From the NCBI GenBank assembly GCA_933228895.1, contig OW121856.1, positions 109,963,027-110,027,026 on the forward strand: a stretch of 64,000 bases of DNA, written 5' to 3'. The notes beneath the pieces were generated by a model that saw only the letters and a program-made list of their open reading frames with translations, was not told the origin of the DNA and searched no databases. The stretch's first letter is position 1, and every line of letters starts with the position of its first letter. The stretch is from Platycnemis pennipes (taxonomy: Eukaryota > Arthropoda > Insecta > Odonata > Platycnemididae). The translations under genes were made by a program, and so were the position numbers. Of the stretch, positions 33,529 through 44,286 are shown piece after piece.

Positions 33529-34987
33529 ATATATATAAATTGGTTACAGGTCAGTGCAGTGCCACTCGCTCGGGACTGCTTCTAAGAAGTAAAAGCATCG
33601 ATTCACATGACGATTCATTTCGTAGCTTCGATAACTAATTGCCAATGAGGTCAATCAGACTGTGGTAACACTCGAAGTCGCACATGCAGATGTTTCATTT
33701 CCTTGATAGTTCACGAGATAGTTTTAAGGTACGATAGTTTTGCTATTTTACCTTAGCATTTAAGATTACTAGATTACTTTTAGAAGCTATTATAAATCAA
33801 CTAACGCACAAATAAACAAAAGGACTAATGTGACACTTTCATGTGACCACGCATTCAATTCTCCACGGCAATTGGCCCCAATATACCATTGATCGCAACG
33901 ACCCGCATAGAAAAGGGTCGTTATAACTTTCCAGTTTCCCCAAAACATACTTCCAAAGACCTCTCCGTCATTCACCGCCGACGTCGAATTTCTCACAAAC
34001 TCTCCTCATTTTATATGTCATTATTTTAATATCCATGGAATCCTATGGCATCACCATAAAGTTTTACGAGAAATTCAATGATGATAAACAAATTCCTGCT
34101 GTCGGCGATCGAAAATCATCATGATTGAAACCCTTATCAAAGTGGAATTATAATGTGCTTAACTTTTCCTGACACTTAACGGATGAAATTGTGATGTATA
34201 GAAAGGCAGTAAATAACTTCGAATTTCAATTCCTCCAATGTGTACAGATTTTCTCTTAAAATAAGAAAATCTTGGGACAATGTCACTAACTTATACAGCG
34301 ACTGAGAGTCAATTTCATTGGAACCGCACAATTCACAATCGAAAACTGTGACATAATCATCAGCGGACAGACCGGTTTGACGTCAAGGACAAAGGGACAC
34401 AACTTTTCAAATTACTAACTGGAAAAACGTCATCTCGACAAACGCCCAATGGAAAAGAGACACGGGAGAAACGTCATAGCCTAGGCACCTCACTCCGACT
34501 GGAATGCATTTCGGTTGGACGCTCTCGAACAAATGGAGATTCAGGGAAAAGAAAAAAAACATTCCAGCTGTCGGGGCGGATGACAGCCATAACCCCCCTT
34601 CCAAGGAGGGGCTGCAATTTTCCGCCCTCACTCCCTGGAATCCAACCTCATTCCCCAAATCCAACCCCCTCCCCCCTCCCCCCCACAATCTCTCCCCCGC
34701 CCATCACGAAAACCCCAAACGCACTCCTCCGTGACCTGAAGCACGGGCGCAAGAAACGGAAATCACTGTCATACCTGACGATACCCAAAAAAAAGGTGAA
34801 ATCAGCAGTGAGAGATCTTAAAAAATGTTATGGGGCCACAAAATTTACAGTTGCTGTGACTTAATGATAAATATTTATGGTGCAACATCAATCCCTCCCT
34901 TACTCCGCCAAACTGAAAGTGTATTGAGGACTACAATTTTCTGCACAATGCTGATGATGCCCTCTTGCGGATAAAACCGGTCGCGAT
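33529..34987. other. Unassigned sequence
   Basis: No gene was recognised. A cytosine-rich tract lies at about 34665-34700, inside two overlapping plus frames (34504-34734 and 34580-34864) that have no domain. A minus frame overlaps them. Confidence 0.4.
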
Positions 34988-35097
34988 TAAAATGCGGAAT
35001 ATACAAAAGGTATATATTCATTGATTTTTATATACTCATGATGTATACATTTCATTAACATGCGGAATATAGAAAAATCATATATTCATTGAATTAT
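34988..35097. repeat. Tandem duplication, about 67-bp spacing
   Basis: The segment AATGCGGAATATACAAAAGG followed by TATATATTCATTGATT (about 34989-35026) recurs as CATGCGGAATATAGAAAAAT followed by CATATATTCATTGAATT (about 35059-35096). The two units are separated by a TATA-rich stretch. It looks like a local tandem duplication with moderate divergence. It immediately precedes the jockey-like LINE. Confidence 0.65.
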
Positions 35098-35124
35098 GCT
35101 GAGAACATGCCAACAAAACACAGT

Positions 35125-36371
35125 TAGATTCCATTTTCCTAGACATTTCTAAAGCTTTGACTTCATCAATCATAGCCTCCTCCTTCATAAACTTTTTGAA
35201 CGTTTCAATACTTCTGGTAATTTTAAAAATATCCTTTCAAGTTTCCTCAGCAACCGAACTCATCATCCTTTCTGATTTTTCTTCTCCCTGGTCTCCACTG
35301 ACATCTGGGGTCCCTCAAGGCAGTGTCCTTGGTCCGTACCTTTTTAATTTATGTATTGATGATCTTGCCTCCCTACTGCCTCCTTCCCAAGCTCACACCC
35401 TACTTTACGCCGATGACTGCAAACCTTTCAAGAACATTCAACCGCCCTCCGATTTTTATGAACTACAAGATGCCCTACGGCAGACATCAAATTGGTGCAA
35501 CGTATGGAAGCTTTAATTAAACCCAGACAAATGTAGCGTGATGCCCATTTCCCTAAAAAAGGTCACCAATCAATTTAATTACATTGTTCTTAATCGCTCC
35601 CTTAAACATGTCTTTACATGTAAGGACCTAGGTATTCTTACAGATAATAAATTAAATTATTCTCAACACATACAAACCAATTAGTCTGAACAAATGTCCC
35701 TCTTAGGCCTTCTCTATCGTTTCGCTGATGTCAATGACCCACAAGGCCTTCGAACCTTCTTTTCTTCTATCGTTCTTCCAATTCTTACCTATTCCTGCCC
35801 CATCTGGTCTATCTCTCCACAAACTAATCTCTCATCTCTGGACTGTCTGAGTTTTTTTTGCTAAAATAGTTAAAAATAGATTACAGCATTTTCGTAACAT
35901 GTCCACCAATACTATTCTCTCCTCCCTCTCCATCTTAGCACCCTTAGACTCACAGCAGACTTAAAACTAATTTATAACGTTCTCAATTCCACCGTCGACT
36001 TTGCTCTCCTTCGTCAACTTCAAAGTTCTTCCCGCCCCACCTTTCGTTCTCATCCTTTACTTCATGTGCCCATTCCCAGACTTTCGATTACCAAACGTTC
36101 TCTCTTCTTCCGCCTCTCCTCTCTCTATTTCACTCCCTCCCACAACACATTGATCCCTTTGCACTCCCAATTAAATCATTCAGAAGACTTTCTATTTCGC
36201 ATCTGTCACCAGAATAGCCTTTCCCTTCTATTTGTTTCCTGCTACTTTTATTTTATTTTTTTCATTCTTGTATATGTTATAAAATTTATGTACTGTTATT
36301 GGCCACTATAAAATGGCATCATTGCTGTATGTGGTTTTGTTTCTTTAAAATAAAATAAAAATAAAAAATAA
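35125..36371 (+). mobile_element. Jockey-like LINE, reverse transcriptase core to A-rich tail
   Basis: In successive frames the sequence reads FLDISKAFDFINHSLLLHKL (35137-35200, with a frame change), ..NILSSFLSNRT, then SGVPQGSVLGPYLFNLCIDD (35313 on), HTLLYADDCKPFKNI with intact YADD (near 35410), and NWCNVWKLNLNPDKC. Further on it reads CKDLGILTDNKLNYSQHI, then LTYSCPIWS (near 35780-35815) and a decayed C-terminus. The copy ends near 36345-36371 in an AAATAAAATAAAAATAAAAA tail. These blocks are RT domains 3 to 5 plus thumb of a jockey/CR1-superfamily LINE. The A-rich tail and different protein separate it from families A and B. Several stops and frameshifts are present. Confidence 0.85.
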
Positions 36372-37084
36372 ACGCGCGTGTGACGCAATGACGAAATATC
36401 GAAACCCGAACCGGTAATCCGACCACGCTTCAGCGATGGGACTCTCCCCGTCGGCGCATGGCAGACACGCTGGCGTGAGACGTGTGTTTGGATAGCGGGG
36501 AAAGATAGCAGCAACTGATTCGCGCACACCAGTCCCCGAGGCACCTTGGTGCTTAAGTCACCTCCGACTTAGGTCTCCCGAGGAAGAGATGCCGAGTGGT
36601 GCTCCTTCCGATCGGGTGCTTCCACCGAACAAAAGAGCTTTAGAGCAACTCGCGCACCACTCCCCCCACCCTACCTCCCCTCCCCCGTGCAGACACGGGC
36701 ACTCCAGCAGCCTACAATGCAACGTGCACCAATCTCAGCTTAAAGGAGAACGCAAGGAGTTGGCACCCTATGCAAGAGAATGGCGTCCGGCACGCACCAG
36801 GGAGGTGCATGTCACTGAGGAGAAACTAAAGCATAATATAATTTTATCAATGAGTTTAATTCGCATTTACTCGAGATCCACTTTACATTTGGCAGGCTAT
36901 TTTAGATAGTTAACATGTATCAGTAACTACAAGTTAAGTACCTAAGTTAAAATCTACCTAGTTACTTTCGTTAGTGTACGTTACATGAGTAAGTATATTT
37001 GAGGTCTTATGTATCAAATGGATCAAAGGCTACTCCACTTACATTATCCCGCAAGGTAGTCACATCTCTAAATCAGTGGTAATG
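36372..37084. other. Unassigned sequence
   Basis: GC-rich to about 36700, then AT-rich. Open frames at 36296-36544 (-) and 36589-36909 (+) have no recognised domain. Confidence 0.4.
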
Positions 37085-37175
37085 TAAAAATTAGTGTATT
37101 CACGCAGTGCATGTTTAATGATAACTCACCCCCTGCTACACACCCGAAAGATGGCTGAGAGGATAGCGAATAGAT
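37085..37175 (+). mobile_element. LINE family A 3' end, strongly decayed
   Basis: AGTGCATGTTTAATGATAAC, then TCACCCCCTGCTACACACCC and a shortened hairpin descent to ATAGATGTAAAC, match the sense 3' terminus of family A. Only the terminal segment remains, with a deletion in the hairpin apex. Confidence 0.65.
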
Positions 37176-37485
37176 GTAAACAAACGTTAGAAATACTTAA
37201 CCGGTTATTGCGTTGAGTACTTAGAGCTCTTATTGCGTGCAACAAAAATATTTTTGTACCCATTCGTACAACAGTGCCTCCCCTTAGTTTCACTATAGTG
37301 ACCAAATCGGGGGTAATGATTCTAATGTCATCGTGATAAGATACATGCCACCAATTTCCTTAGAAGATGCAGTCTTAAGGTGGCTGGATCGGTAATCGTT
37401 AGTCGTTGAGAACTAGTGCTCATATAATTTCAACGGCACTAAAAAATTGCTTGGACATGATTAAATTACACAATAATTTAACCGG

Positions 37486-37535
37486 ATATTCTCAAGTCAT
37501 ATTGAAATAGATATTCTCAAGTCATATTGACATGA
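37486..37535. repeat. 25-bp tandem duplication
   Basis: ATATTCTCAAGTCATATTGA followed by AATAG (37486-37510) is repeated immediately as the same 20 bases followed by CATGA (37511-37535). The high similarity of the two units indicates a recent replication-slippage event. It lies in otherwise unassigned sequence (37176-38589), where no gene was recognised. Confidence 0.8.
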
Positions 37536-38589
37536 AACGTAACATAAAACTTGACTTGATTCGGTTTCTGGCAACCTGAACGTTGTCACTCTTTGCATAT
37601 CCTTTGACCTTGGAGATGTTGGTTTTAATGTATGGATTGAAAAAGTATGTAATTTTTTGCTTTGGGTATTCGCATACTTTGTAGTGACGAAATAATTGTG
37701 ATTAAACGCTTAAAAATGTATAACATTTATTTAAACCATTTATTTAATCTCTCTTTTTTACTCGGCAACAACGCACATTCTGAAATTCGGCACTGTTGTA
37801 GTGTAGGCAATTGTTTCTGTTTCAGCGGTCGTAACGGTAGGTGTCGTATTCGTCTATTCTCAAGAACTCTGTCAAGGGGACTACATTGTAATATTCTTGG
37901 ACTTTGCGGTGTGATTTGTTGTGGTTTCTCGCGCGTTCGCTTTCCCTCGTCTGATTCGACGTTATCAAATGCACCTCAAAACTTTGCGTGCGATATTTGA
38001 AAATTTAAGGAATATTTTATTTCTTTCGTATATACGGAGGAAACAAGTCGATAACACTGGTTGATTTTCTCAGAATAAAAGTTGTTGGCTAATATCCACA
38101 TCATTTCTGTTTTTGGTGAAAATCTGTATGGTAGAAACGTAAATAATACATAATTGACCCTTACGAAGCGGGGTGCGCCATAAGGCCCCATGTTAAAAAA
38201 ACCTTAAATATCTCAAAAACTACACCGAAAACCCCCAAAAATTTTCCTGTAGAATTTTAGAGCATAATTAATGGAACAAATATTGCAATTATGAAGAAAA
38301 TCTATGCACCTATAAATTTCGACCCAGCCACCTTAAGTTTACCCTAAGGTCCGATAGCGATTTTCATCCTCCTAGTATGCTCAGGACCCCATCGTAAGAA
38401 TGATAACATGTCACGGATGTCACCGATCTGCACTGCAGGGTCTAACTCCGTAATCAACCCTCGCTAGGAACCTACGCACTTGTCGCGTTGTTCACCGAAG
38501 ATTCAAAGAAAGAAGTATCATTCGCTTCCCCTCTCACCGTATTTACCCAAAGCCCTTTTTTACGAATTCTGAGATCCGAGAATCCAAGA
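37536..38589. other. Unassigned sequence
   Basis: The plus frame 37662-38000 (112 codons) and minus frame 37976-38191 have no recognised domain. No repeats were identified. Confidence 0.4.
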
Positions 38590-38820
38590 GCGAAAGAAGA
38601 AGAAGTCTGATAAAAACTTTAAAAGAAGACCTCGCAATTATCGGAAGCATCTTGAGCCATGATGGTCTGTTGAAGACAGTAGTCGAGGGGACGGGAAGAG
38701 TGGCAAAGGCGGTCCTCGGGTGCAGCAAATGATGGAGAAAGGACGCCAAAGGGAAGAGTGATTTGAGTAAGAGGAATCCGATAACGGAGAGCAGCGTCAA
38801 GAGAATCTTAGTTCTGATCT
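38590..38820 (+). mobile_element. LINE family B C-terminal fragment, decayed
   Basis: The nucleotide order matches the family B consensus: AGAAGAAGAAGTCTGATAAA, AACTTTAAAAGAAGACCTCG, CATCTTGAGCCATGATGGTC, GACAGTAGTCGAGGGGACGG, then CGTCAAGAGAATC at the end. It corresponds to the KT-L-KRR..LIGHILRHDGLMK..VEG segment and the terminal SSVK remnant. It is heavily mutated and lies 417 bp upstream of a better copy in the same orientation. Confidence 0.65.
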
Positions 38821-39236
38821 TGCCTTCTGGATGCTCACTCCTCGCTCAAAGAGGAACCGTATTGTGCCCTCTCTCGTGACTCCAAATAACATTCAATCCA
38901 CTTGCACATCATCTTCACTCAAACATTAAAAAGGCGTGAAAAAAGTGAGTTTCATTTGTCAATATTATCTTTTCAAAACTCACACTTGTTTTTTCATGAA
39001 TGATTCTTACCTATCACGGTGTTCTACAATCAAAATGACTTGTTTCCGCTCTAAAAGTTAACATTTTATAAATGATATTAATATGGGTGTGTATTAATTG
39101 CATTGCATCCACCTTTGAGAGCTGACGAAACAGCAGACACGCTTTGATTATTCTTTATGCAATTTTTTAGTGGGACATAGGCACTCATAAATGGCTGTAG
39201 CAGAAATATACGCGCAGGAAATGGAATTTGTAGGAT
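38821..39236. other. Unassigned spacer
   Basis: AT-rich sequence between two LINE B fragments. No feature was recognised. Confidence 0.4.
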
Positions 39237-39672
39237 TTATATCTGGAGCATGTTTCTTTACGGCAGTGAGGCATGGACGATGACAGCAGCGGAGAAGAAA
39301 AGGGTGGAAGTATTCGAAATGTGGTGCTACCGAAGAATGCTGAAGATAAAATGGATCAACCGAGTAAGTAACGAGGAAGTCCTGAGAGGAGTGGGAGAAA
39401 AGAGAAGTCTGCCGAAAACTATAAAAAGAAGACGGGACAACTTAATCGGCCATGTCTTGAGACACGATGGCCTGATGAAGACTATCGTCGAGGGAAGAGT
39501 TATCAGGAAAAAGGAAAAGGCAGGCCTCGTGAGTTACATAGAACAGGTCGTAAAGGACGTGAAAGAGAGGAATTGCGTTAATATGAAGAGGTTGGCTGAT
39601 AGAAGAATCGAGTGGAGGGCTGCGTCAAACCAATCCTAGGATTGTTGACACTTGATGATGATGAATTAAACT
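39237..39672 (+). mobile_element. LINE family B C-terminus and complete 3' end
   Basis: A 129-codon open frame (39250-39639) reads MFLYGSEAWTMTAAEKKRVE, FEMWCYRRMLKIKWINRVSN, EEVLRGVGEKRSLPKT, RRRDNLIGHVLRHDGLMKTI and MKRLADRRIEWRAASNQS. This is the domain downstream of the reverse transcriptase in this LINE family and ends at the natural stop. It is followed by CCAATCCTAGGATTGTTGAC and a GATGATGATGA tail near 39655. It is one of the two best copies of this segment (with 60765-61330). Confidence 0.9.
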
Positions 39673-39837
39673 GCTTTCACATGCATCCGACTTTTGCTAT
39701 GTTACATTTACAAAGCATGCTTCAATGCATTTTTCAAACTGTTCTGCACCCACACGAATTCACTGCCACTAAATGTAAATTAAAACCTGTAAATCAATGA
39801 AAAAGTGGAGCTCTACGGCCTTAAATGCACTTAACCC

Positions 39838-39951
39838 CTACTATAAGAGAACAGAATAGGCAGAATAGCAAAGGGAATGGCAGGAGAAATATTTTAGAGT
39901 ATTCTGTAGGGCATGATGCATGCATTAACCCCTTAAATACTATAGATACAA
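39838..39951 (+). mobile_element. LINE family A 3' UTR fragment joined to LINE B
   Basis: The sense sequence CTATAAGAGAACAGAATAGG, AAGGGAATGGCAGGAGAAAT, then ATGCATTAACCCCTTAAATA matches the end of the family A protein (IREQNRQ) and start of its 3' UTR. It breaks off at TATAGATAC (39949), where a family B 3' fragment begins without a gap. Terminal hairpin and tail are absent, so the family A copy is truncated at its 3' side. Confidence 0.75.
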
Positions 39952-40130
39952 GTGAACGGGAAGATTTGAAAAGGCAGGACTCGTATGAGATACATGGAAC
40001 AGGTTGTGAGGGATGTAAAAGAGAAGAATTATGTCATAATGAAAAGGTTGGCCGATAGAAGAATCGAGTGGAAAACTGCGTCAAACTAATCCTAGGACTG
40101 GTGACCGATGATGATGATGATGAGGATTAA
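39952..40130 (+). mobile_element. LINE family B 3' end joined to LINE A
   Basis: The copy starts at GTGAACGGGAAGAT and reads as a decayed GR.GLV.RYMEQVV, then MKRLADRRIEWKTASN. It is followed by TAATCCTAGGACTGGTGACC and a GATGATGATGATGATGAGGA tail. The 5' truncation point is within a few bases of that of the copy at 49835-50010. It directly abuts a family A fragment in the same orientation, forming an A-B chimera. Confidence 0.8.
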
Positions 40131-41039
40131 TATCTTAATTAAAACCTTGAGTCACTCTGTGACGACTTTTCCACTTTCCCATTTTAAAATTTCATTGCAT
40201 TGCTCAAGTCTTGTGGTCTATTTTATGAACAATTAAATGAGAACAATATGTTAGCCTACTTACGTAGCCTACTAACGTAGTATGATGTACTATCTTACCG
40301 TGGTGACTTGGTGCAAACTGAACCAAGGTTAGTCATTACTTATGAAAAGAATGTGCTTGGCTGGAGAATGTTAACAACTTGTGATGGAAATGTCACTCCT
40401 TTTATCCGCAAAAACCAATAAGAGCTACCTTCCACATTTAGTTAAAAAGTATGTCCTTAAGGGCAAGAGGTCGCTAGCGTTAGAAAATCCACAACCAAGC
40501 AGTCACATCACGGCCAATTAAATTCGTGTAAACGCGAAAGTGACCTGAAGCGGACCATGGAAGACTCAATGAGACGTCGATCAAGAAAAGTGAATCCTAA
40601 TTCAAAAGTGAAACAGGAAATTATGTGGAAAGAGGAGCAGGAACTCGGGTTAGCAGGATCCCGGCATGCAACGGGGGAGTAGTGGGGGAGGGGGGGCGGC
40701 GGAAGTTCAATAAAGCGAAATCCGAGAGGCGCAAAAAGGGATTGGGGGGGAAGGGGGGAGGTGGGTGTCGGGCGGTGCGTCTCCATGGCAACGGCAAAGG
40801 GGATCCTTCTTTCGAGAGCGAAGGGGAGTGGGAGGGGGAGTCGCTCGGCGTGCATTATGGGAAACAGCACGCTGCACTTGGTACGGCACCCTCCCGCTGA
40901 AGAGCGCACTTGCCTCTCGGAACGACTTCCCTGCGGTTCATTATATCCCGTAAAAAGATGGGCTCGGATTCACAAGCGATACCCTTTACTTGGAGAATAC
41001 ATTCAGAGAGAGACCAGGGGATATTGGATTTAGGGGTGC
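40131..41039. other. Unassigned sequence with GC-rich stretch 40620-40900
   Basis: Purine-rich, GC-rich DNA between 40620 and 40900 (many GGGG runs) gives open frames in several phases (40508-40909 -, 40625-40900 +, 40761-41033 +). None has a domain, so no gene is called. Confidence 0.4.
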
Positions 41040-41195
41040 ACTGGCGACTTCAAGAGATCCAGGGTTTCAGGCGCTTAATATCGCACTTAAAAGCCAAATC
41101 CTATCCCTGGGCAGGATTCGATCCCCTTGCCTTCGGGTTGCAGGGCAGGCGTTTATTGGGCCTAGCTATCGCATTTCGGGTGTACTGCCGCTGGC
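41040..41195 (-). mobile_element. Probable tRNA-derived SINE
   Basis: On the minus strand, TAGCTAGGCCCA (A-box-like, about 41158-41169) is followed by GCCTGCCCTGCAACCCGAAG (anticodon-arm-like) and GGGGATCGAATCCTGCCC (B-box-like, about 41113-41130). Order and spacing are those of a tRNA. The acceptor stem does not close convincingly and extra sequence follows (GGGATAGGATTTGGC...), so a SINE head is more likely than a functional tRNA gene. No second copy was found in the window. Confidence 0.45.
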
Positions 41196-41223
41196 AAAGG
41201 TGTTATGCTGAAAACTGTCAAAG

Positions 41224-41231
41224 AAATAAAT
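41224..41231. repeat. Left 8-bp target site duplication (AAATAAAT)
   Basis: The direct repeat AAATAAAT immediately left of the MITE terminus TAGGGATGGG is repeated exactly at 41570-41577 on the right. An 8-bp target duplication is diagnostic of the hAT superfamily. Confidence 0.9.
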
Positions 41232-41569
41232 TAGGGATGGGTCGGTTCCGCTTTTTTTCGATTCCGGTTCGGTTCTTAACTTCGGTTCTCGGTTCCGGTT
41301 CTTACTTTGCATTGCTCAATGGTAAGATAAGGTAATCAATAATCATTTTCAGAGACTGAATTAGAATAATTCGCGACTTTGAAGCATCTAAGTACACTAA
41401 TACACCAGGTTTTAATATGAAGCCTCCACTTTCGGGGTGTGAGCATTTCAAACTGGTTTTCGCGCCAATTATTTCGGTATCGATTATTTTTGGCCTCGGT
41501 TCCGGTTCCGGTTCTAAGCTCAAGAACCGGTGGAACCGAGAACCGAAGAACCGAACCGACCCATCCCTA
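41232..41569. mobile_element. hAT-family MITE, complete (338 bp)
   Basis: The terminal inverted repeats match for 17 bp (TAGGGATGGGTCGGTTC at the left, its reverse complement at the right). They are flanked by the exact 8-bp duplication AAATAAAT. Subterminal regions contain many GGTTC/GAACC words (CGGTTCTCGGTTCCGG and similar). The left 125 bp are homologous in reverse to the right end of the hAT relic at 32962-33528, whose BED finger identifies the likely source of transposase. No coding sequence lies inside. Confidence 0.92.
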
Positions 41570-41577
41570 AAATAAAT
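41570..41577. repeat. Right 8-bp target site duplication (AAATAAAT)
   Basis: Exact copy of 41224-41231, flanking the MITE on the right. Confidence 0.9.
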
Positions 41578-42160
41578 CAACCAAGGACTTGAGTTCGCGT
41601 ACTAACGAACGTCTCGCGAGCCAAATATCCGTGGTTCGATTCCTGAGGCAGGACCTTTATCATTTACAGTTTTCCACGCACCCAACTGCAGTGGCAGGTT
41701 TGCAAATCTGGAACATTTAAGGATATTGTAACATCAGAAGAACTAGTTCCGCAGGGTTAAAATCGATTCCGTTGCAGACCACGGTATCCAGGTTACCAAT
41801 GTCTTCAAAATAAGTGCTTTCATTACAAGATGTGTCGGCAGCAAACTCATTAAGTTAGCGGTCACTTCGACTGATGGCAAAAGCTAAGCGCGCACTGTGA
41901 AACCGAGCCGACGTGCGTCTCGCAATCGTTATCGAATAGATAGGCGAGACATGTCGAAGTGCCCCAAGGGCTTCAGCGCAAAGGGAAGAGCATTGTGGGA
42001 AAGGCATCAGCTTTTCTTAATGCTTCTTTAATTCATATTTCCTCGGCTACATTCTATAGAAGACTTAAAAAAATCTACCATAAACATATTTATATATGTT
42101 AAACTAATTCTATTACTAGGGATATATTATTTGGCTTTGCTAGTGTGATAGCACTTTTAA
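41578..42160. other. Unassigned sequence
   Basis: A GTGGTTCGATTCCTGAGGC word at about 41631-41649 resembles a polymerase III B box, but no matching A box was convincing. TTAA at 42157-42160 is the flank of the following element. Nothing else was recognised. Confidence 0.4.
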
Positions 42161-43077
42161 GGAGGCTCCACCGAATTGTGAAGTAGATGTCATTTTTGTG
42201 AAAATTCCACCAATGAGGCCTTTCCACCATATATTTGAAGAAAAAAGACGTTGAAAATCAGATATTTTATACGTGGCTATACGGCAGAGAATGGCTCTTG
42301 CAGTAAAATTTGCAGATTAATAATGCAAAGAGAAATGTCGATTTGACTAAAAACTAATATAAGATGCGCAATTTTATGTAGAATTTAGCATTGTGAAAAA
42401 GTGCTCGCCTTACCACATTGTTTAATTGATATTAATAAATGTTTGCTCGAAAAAAGGCAGAAAATCCGTAGTTACATGAAAGTGGTGCTACAGTATGTTG
42501 TTATCATTGGCAACGGTACTTGTGACGGAACGTGCTTAAAAGCTTATTTACCGACTTAATTAAGGAATGTACCTTACCAAAGACCTTCTGGTATTTTTAA
42601 TGTAATTTAAATATTTCATTGGTGATTGATATGGTGTAATTAATACCAATACTTCCAAATAGTAGCAGCGTCATTGTTGCCAAAAATTTAATAAATATTA
42701 CATTAATAAAATTCAAAACAAAGAGTTGTATTTGCAAGGGAATAGTTTAAAACTAAGTAAGAAAATATTTAATCTATTTTAGAATACGTATTAGCGGGAT
42801 TGAGCATGTATACTCACTTTATAAATTAAACGTGGCAACAACACGTCAGTCATGTTTCGAAGTGAAAATTAGTTAAAAGAGCTTGTAAAAATTGAATGCA
42901 ATGACAACGCGCTATATAATAGAATAATCATAGAATTATTGTGTATGCGTTATCATCAAATAAATGATTTTCCATATACGTGCTTTTCTGGATTTTTTCA
43001 TTCATATGAAATGTTATTCATTAAATAACATAGCTCTTTTGCGTGATTTTGAATCGCGGAGTCACGGTGGAATTTTC
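42161..43077. mobile_element. TTAA-flanked DNA element, family E, complete copy (917 bp)
   Basis: The ends are GGAGGCTCCACCG (42161-42173) and, on the opposite strand, GAAAATTCCACCG (43065-43077), sharing TCCACCG plus two more positions. TTAA flanks both sides (42157-42160 and 43078-43081). The right 380 bp are repeated in reverse at 13218-13595, whose outer end has the same TTAA and GGAGGTTCCACCG. The interior is AT-rich with no recognised coding sequence. TTAA duplication occurs in piggyBac and some other superfamilies, and the termini do not decide between them. Confidence 0.7.
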
Positions 43078-43125
43078 TTAAATGGGGGAGCGTTCGTAAA
43101 ATAGTGAGTGTACGCTCGCATGAAC

Positions 43126-43500
43126 ATCTGCATCTATCTACATCTAGGCTATACCAGCAAGCCACTGCGAGGGTGTGTGGCAGGGGGTGAATATCACCAA
43201 ATATGCACAGTCTGCATCCAACTAGGCTACTGCATGGAAACGTATAAGATAATACGGACACATGCAGCTAGATGGTTATTATCTACATAATAAAAAAGGG
43301 ATTTTAGGTTGTCAATAGATGCATCACGCTCTACAGAACATAACAATATTTCACCTGCTTGTACCTTTGATACGCTGTATAGTGTGTTGTCTTGCATAAC
43401 GAGAGAAAAATGGCATTTTCTATCGGTACGGCGATCTATCTCTCTAATCTTATCTACCAGATCTAATAAGGCAAAATAATAACGGGGTTTTTAATATATT
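43126..43500 (-). mobile_element. LINE family A 3' end, long 3' UTR copy
   Basis: The antisense copy starts at the tail (CATCTGCATCTATCTACATC) and hairpin (CAGCAAGCCACTGCGAGG) and passes through the 3' UTR. It reaches the end of the protein (CRTDRKCHFSLV equivalent of CRTDRFKM.F near 43405-43435) and the LVDKIREID-type segment near 43440-43460. The 5' truncation lies in the TPLLFCLIR region. It lies only 49 bp from the end of the family E element. Confidence 0.8.
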
Positions 43501-43829
43501 TTAATAACGTTACCGCAATTCTCATGGTTAACTGCATACAAAGATGAGCCAAGGACTTCATACGTCGACCGCTATGTGAAGTTGCCGCACATAGACAGCT
43601 AAAGAAGTTTCACTCTGCCATAAAATTTTATATCTAATTATACTCTTGTAGAACATCTGTTGCCTGTTCTGAAATGAATAACATTAACCAACCTTTTCAG
43701 CTCGGTACTGAATTTTACGAATTGAAACTCGAAAACGGAATGCATTGACATTTGGTATAATAAATAAACTATTTTTCAGTGAAATTGATTCAAAGTACGT
43801 GAAATTAACACATACCATTATAAAATAAA
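43501..43829. other. Unassigned spacer
   Basis: AT-rich sequence with no recognised feature between two LINE fragments. Confidence 0.4.
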
Positions 43830-43965
43830 ATATGAAACAAGTTGTAAAAGATGTAAAAGAGAAGAATTACAATATTGCGAAGTGGTTGGCCGAAAGAAGA
43901 ATCGAGTGGACAGCGTCAAATACAGGATTGTTGACCGATGATGATGCTGATGGAGTAAAGGGCTT
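43830..43965 (+). mobile_element. LINE family B 3' end
   Basis: The frame starts at ATGAAACAAGTTGTAAAAGA and reads MKQVVKDVKEKNYNIAKWLA, then ERRIEWTASNTGLL. It ends with ACCGATGATGATGCTGATGG. It matches the last 45 residues and tail of family B. The SN-T-G..TDDD ending shows that the usual stop has been lost, so the frame continues into flanking DNA. Confidence 0.82.
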
Positions 43966-44286
43966 TGCGTGTAATAACCCAGGGTGTGAATATTGGGCAG
44001 TGATCTTTGTTAAGGACATAGCTGTGGTGGTTAGGAATGAAACAAATCTTTTAAAAAGCACTCCTGGAGCCCTAGATAAGATAGTGAGAAGTGCCACCCG
44101 AAAGTAAAACAAAAATATTGGTATGCAGAGGGAGAACAGCGGTTAGTACCAATGTTAAACCAGGAAACAAAACTGCGACGAGGAGAAAGAATTGAAAAAG
44201 CAGGATGAGTGGCGATTGGCGAAGGAAAAAGGTAAAAATTGCAGAACAAATGCCTGGACGCAGAAAATGGAAGCTTAGAAGCAAAG

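Noticed and set aside
36347..36371. AAATA-rich run as an independent microsatellite
   Set aside because: It sits exactly at the end of the jockey-like LINE and is best explained as its A-rich tail.
41110..41190. Functional tRNA gene on the minus strand
   Set aside because: The tRNA-like order is good, but the acceptor stem cannot be closed and the sequence lies in repeat-rich DNA. A SINE head is likelier.
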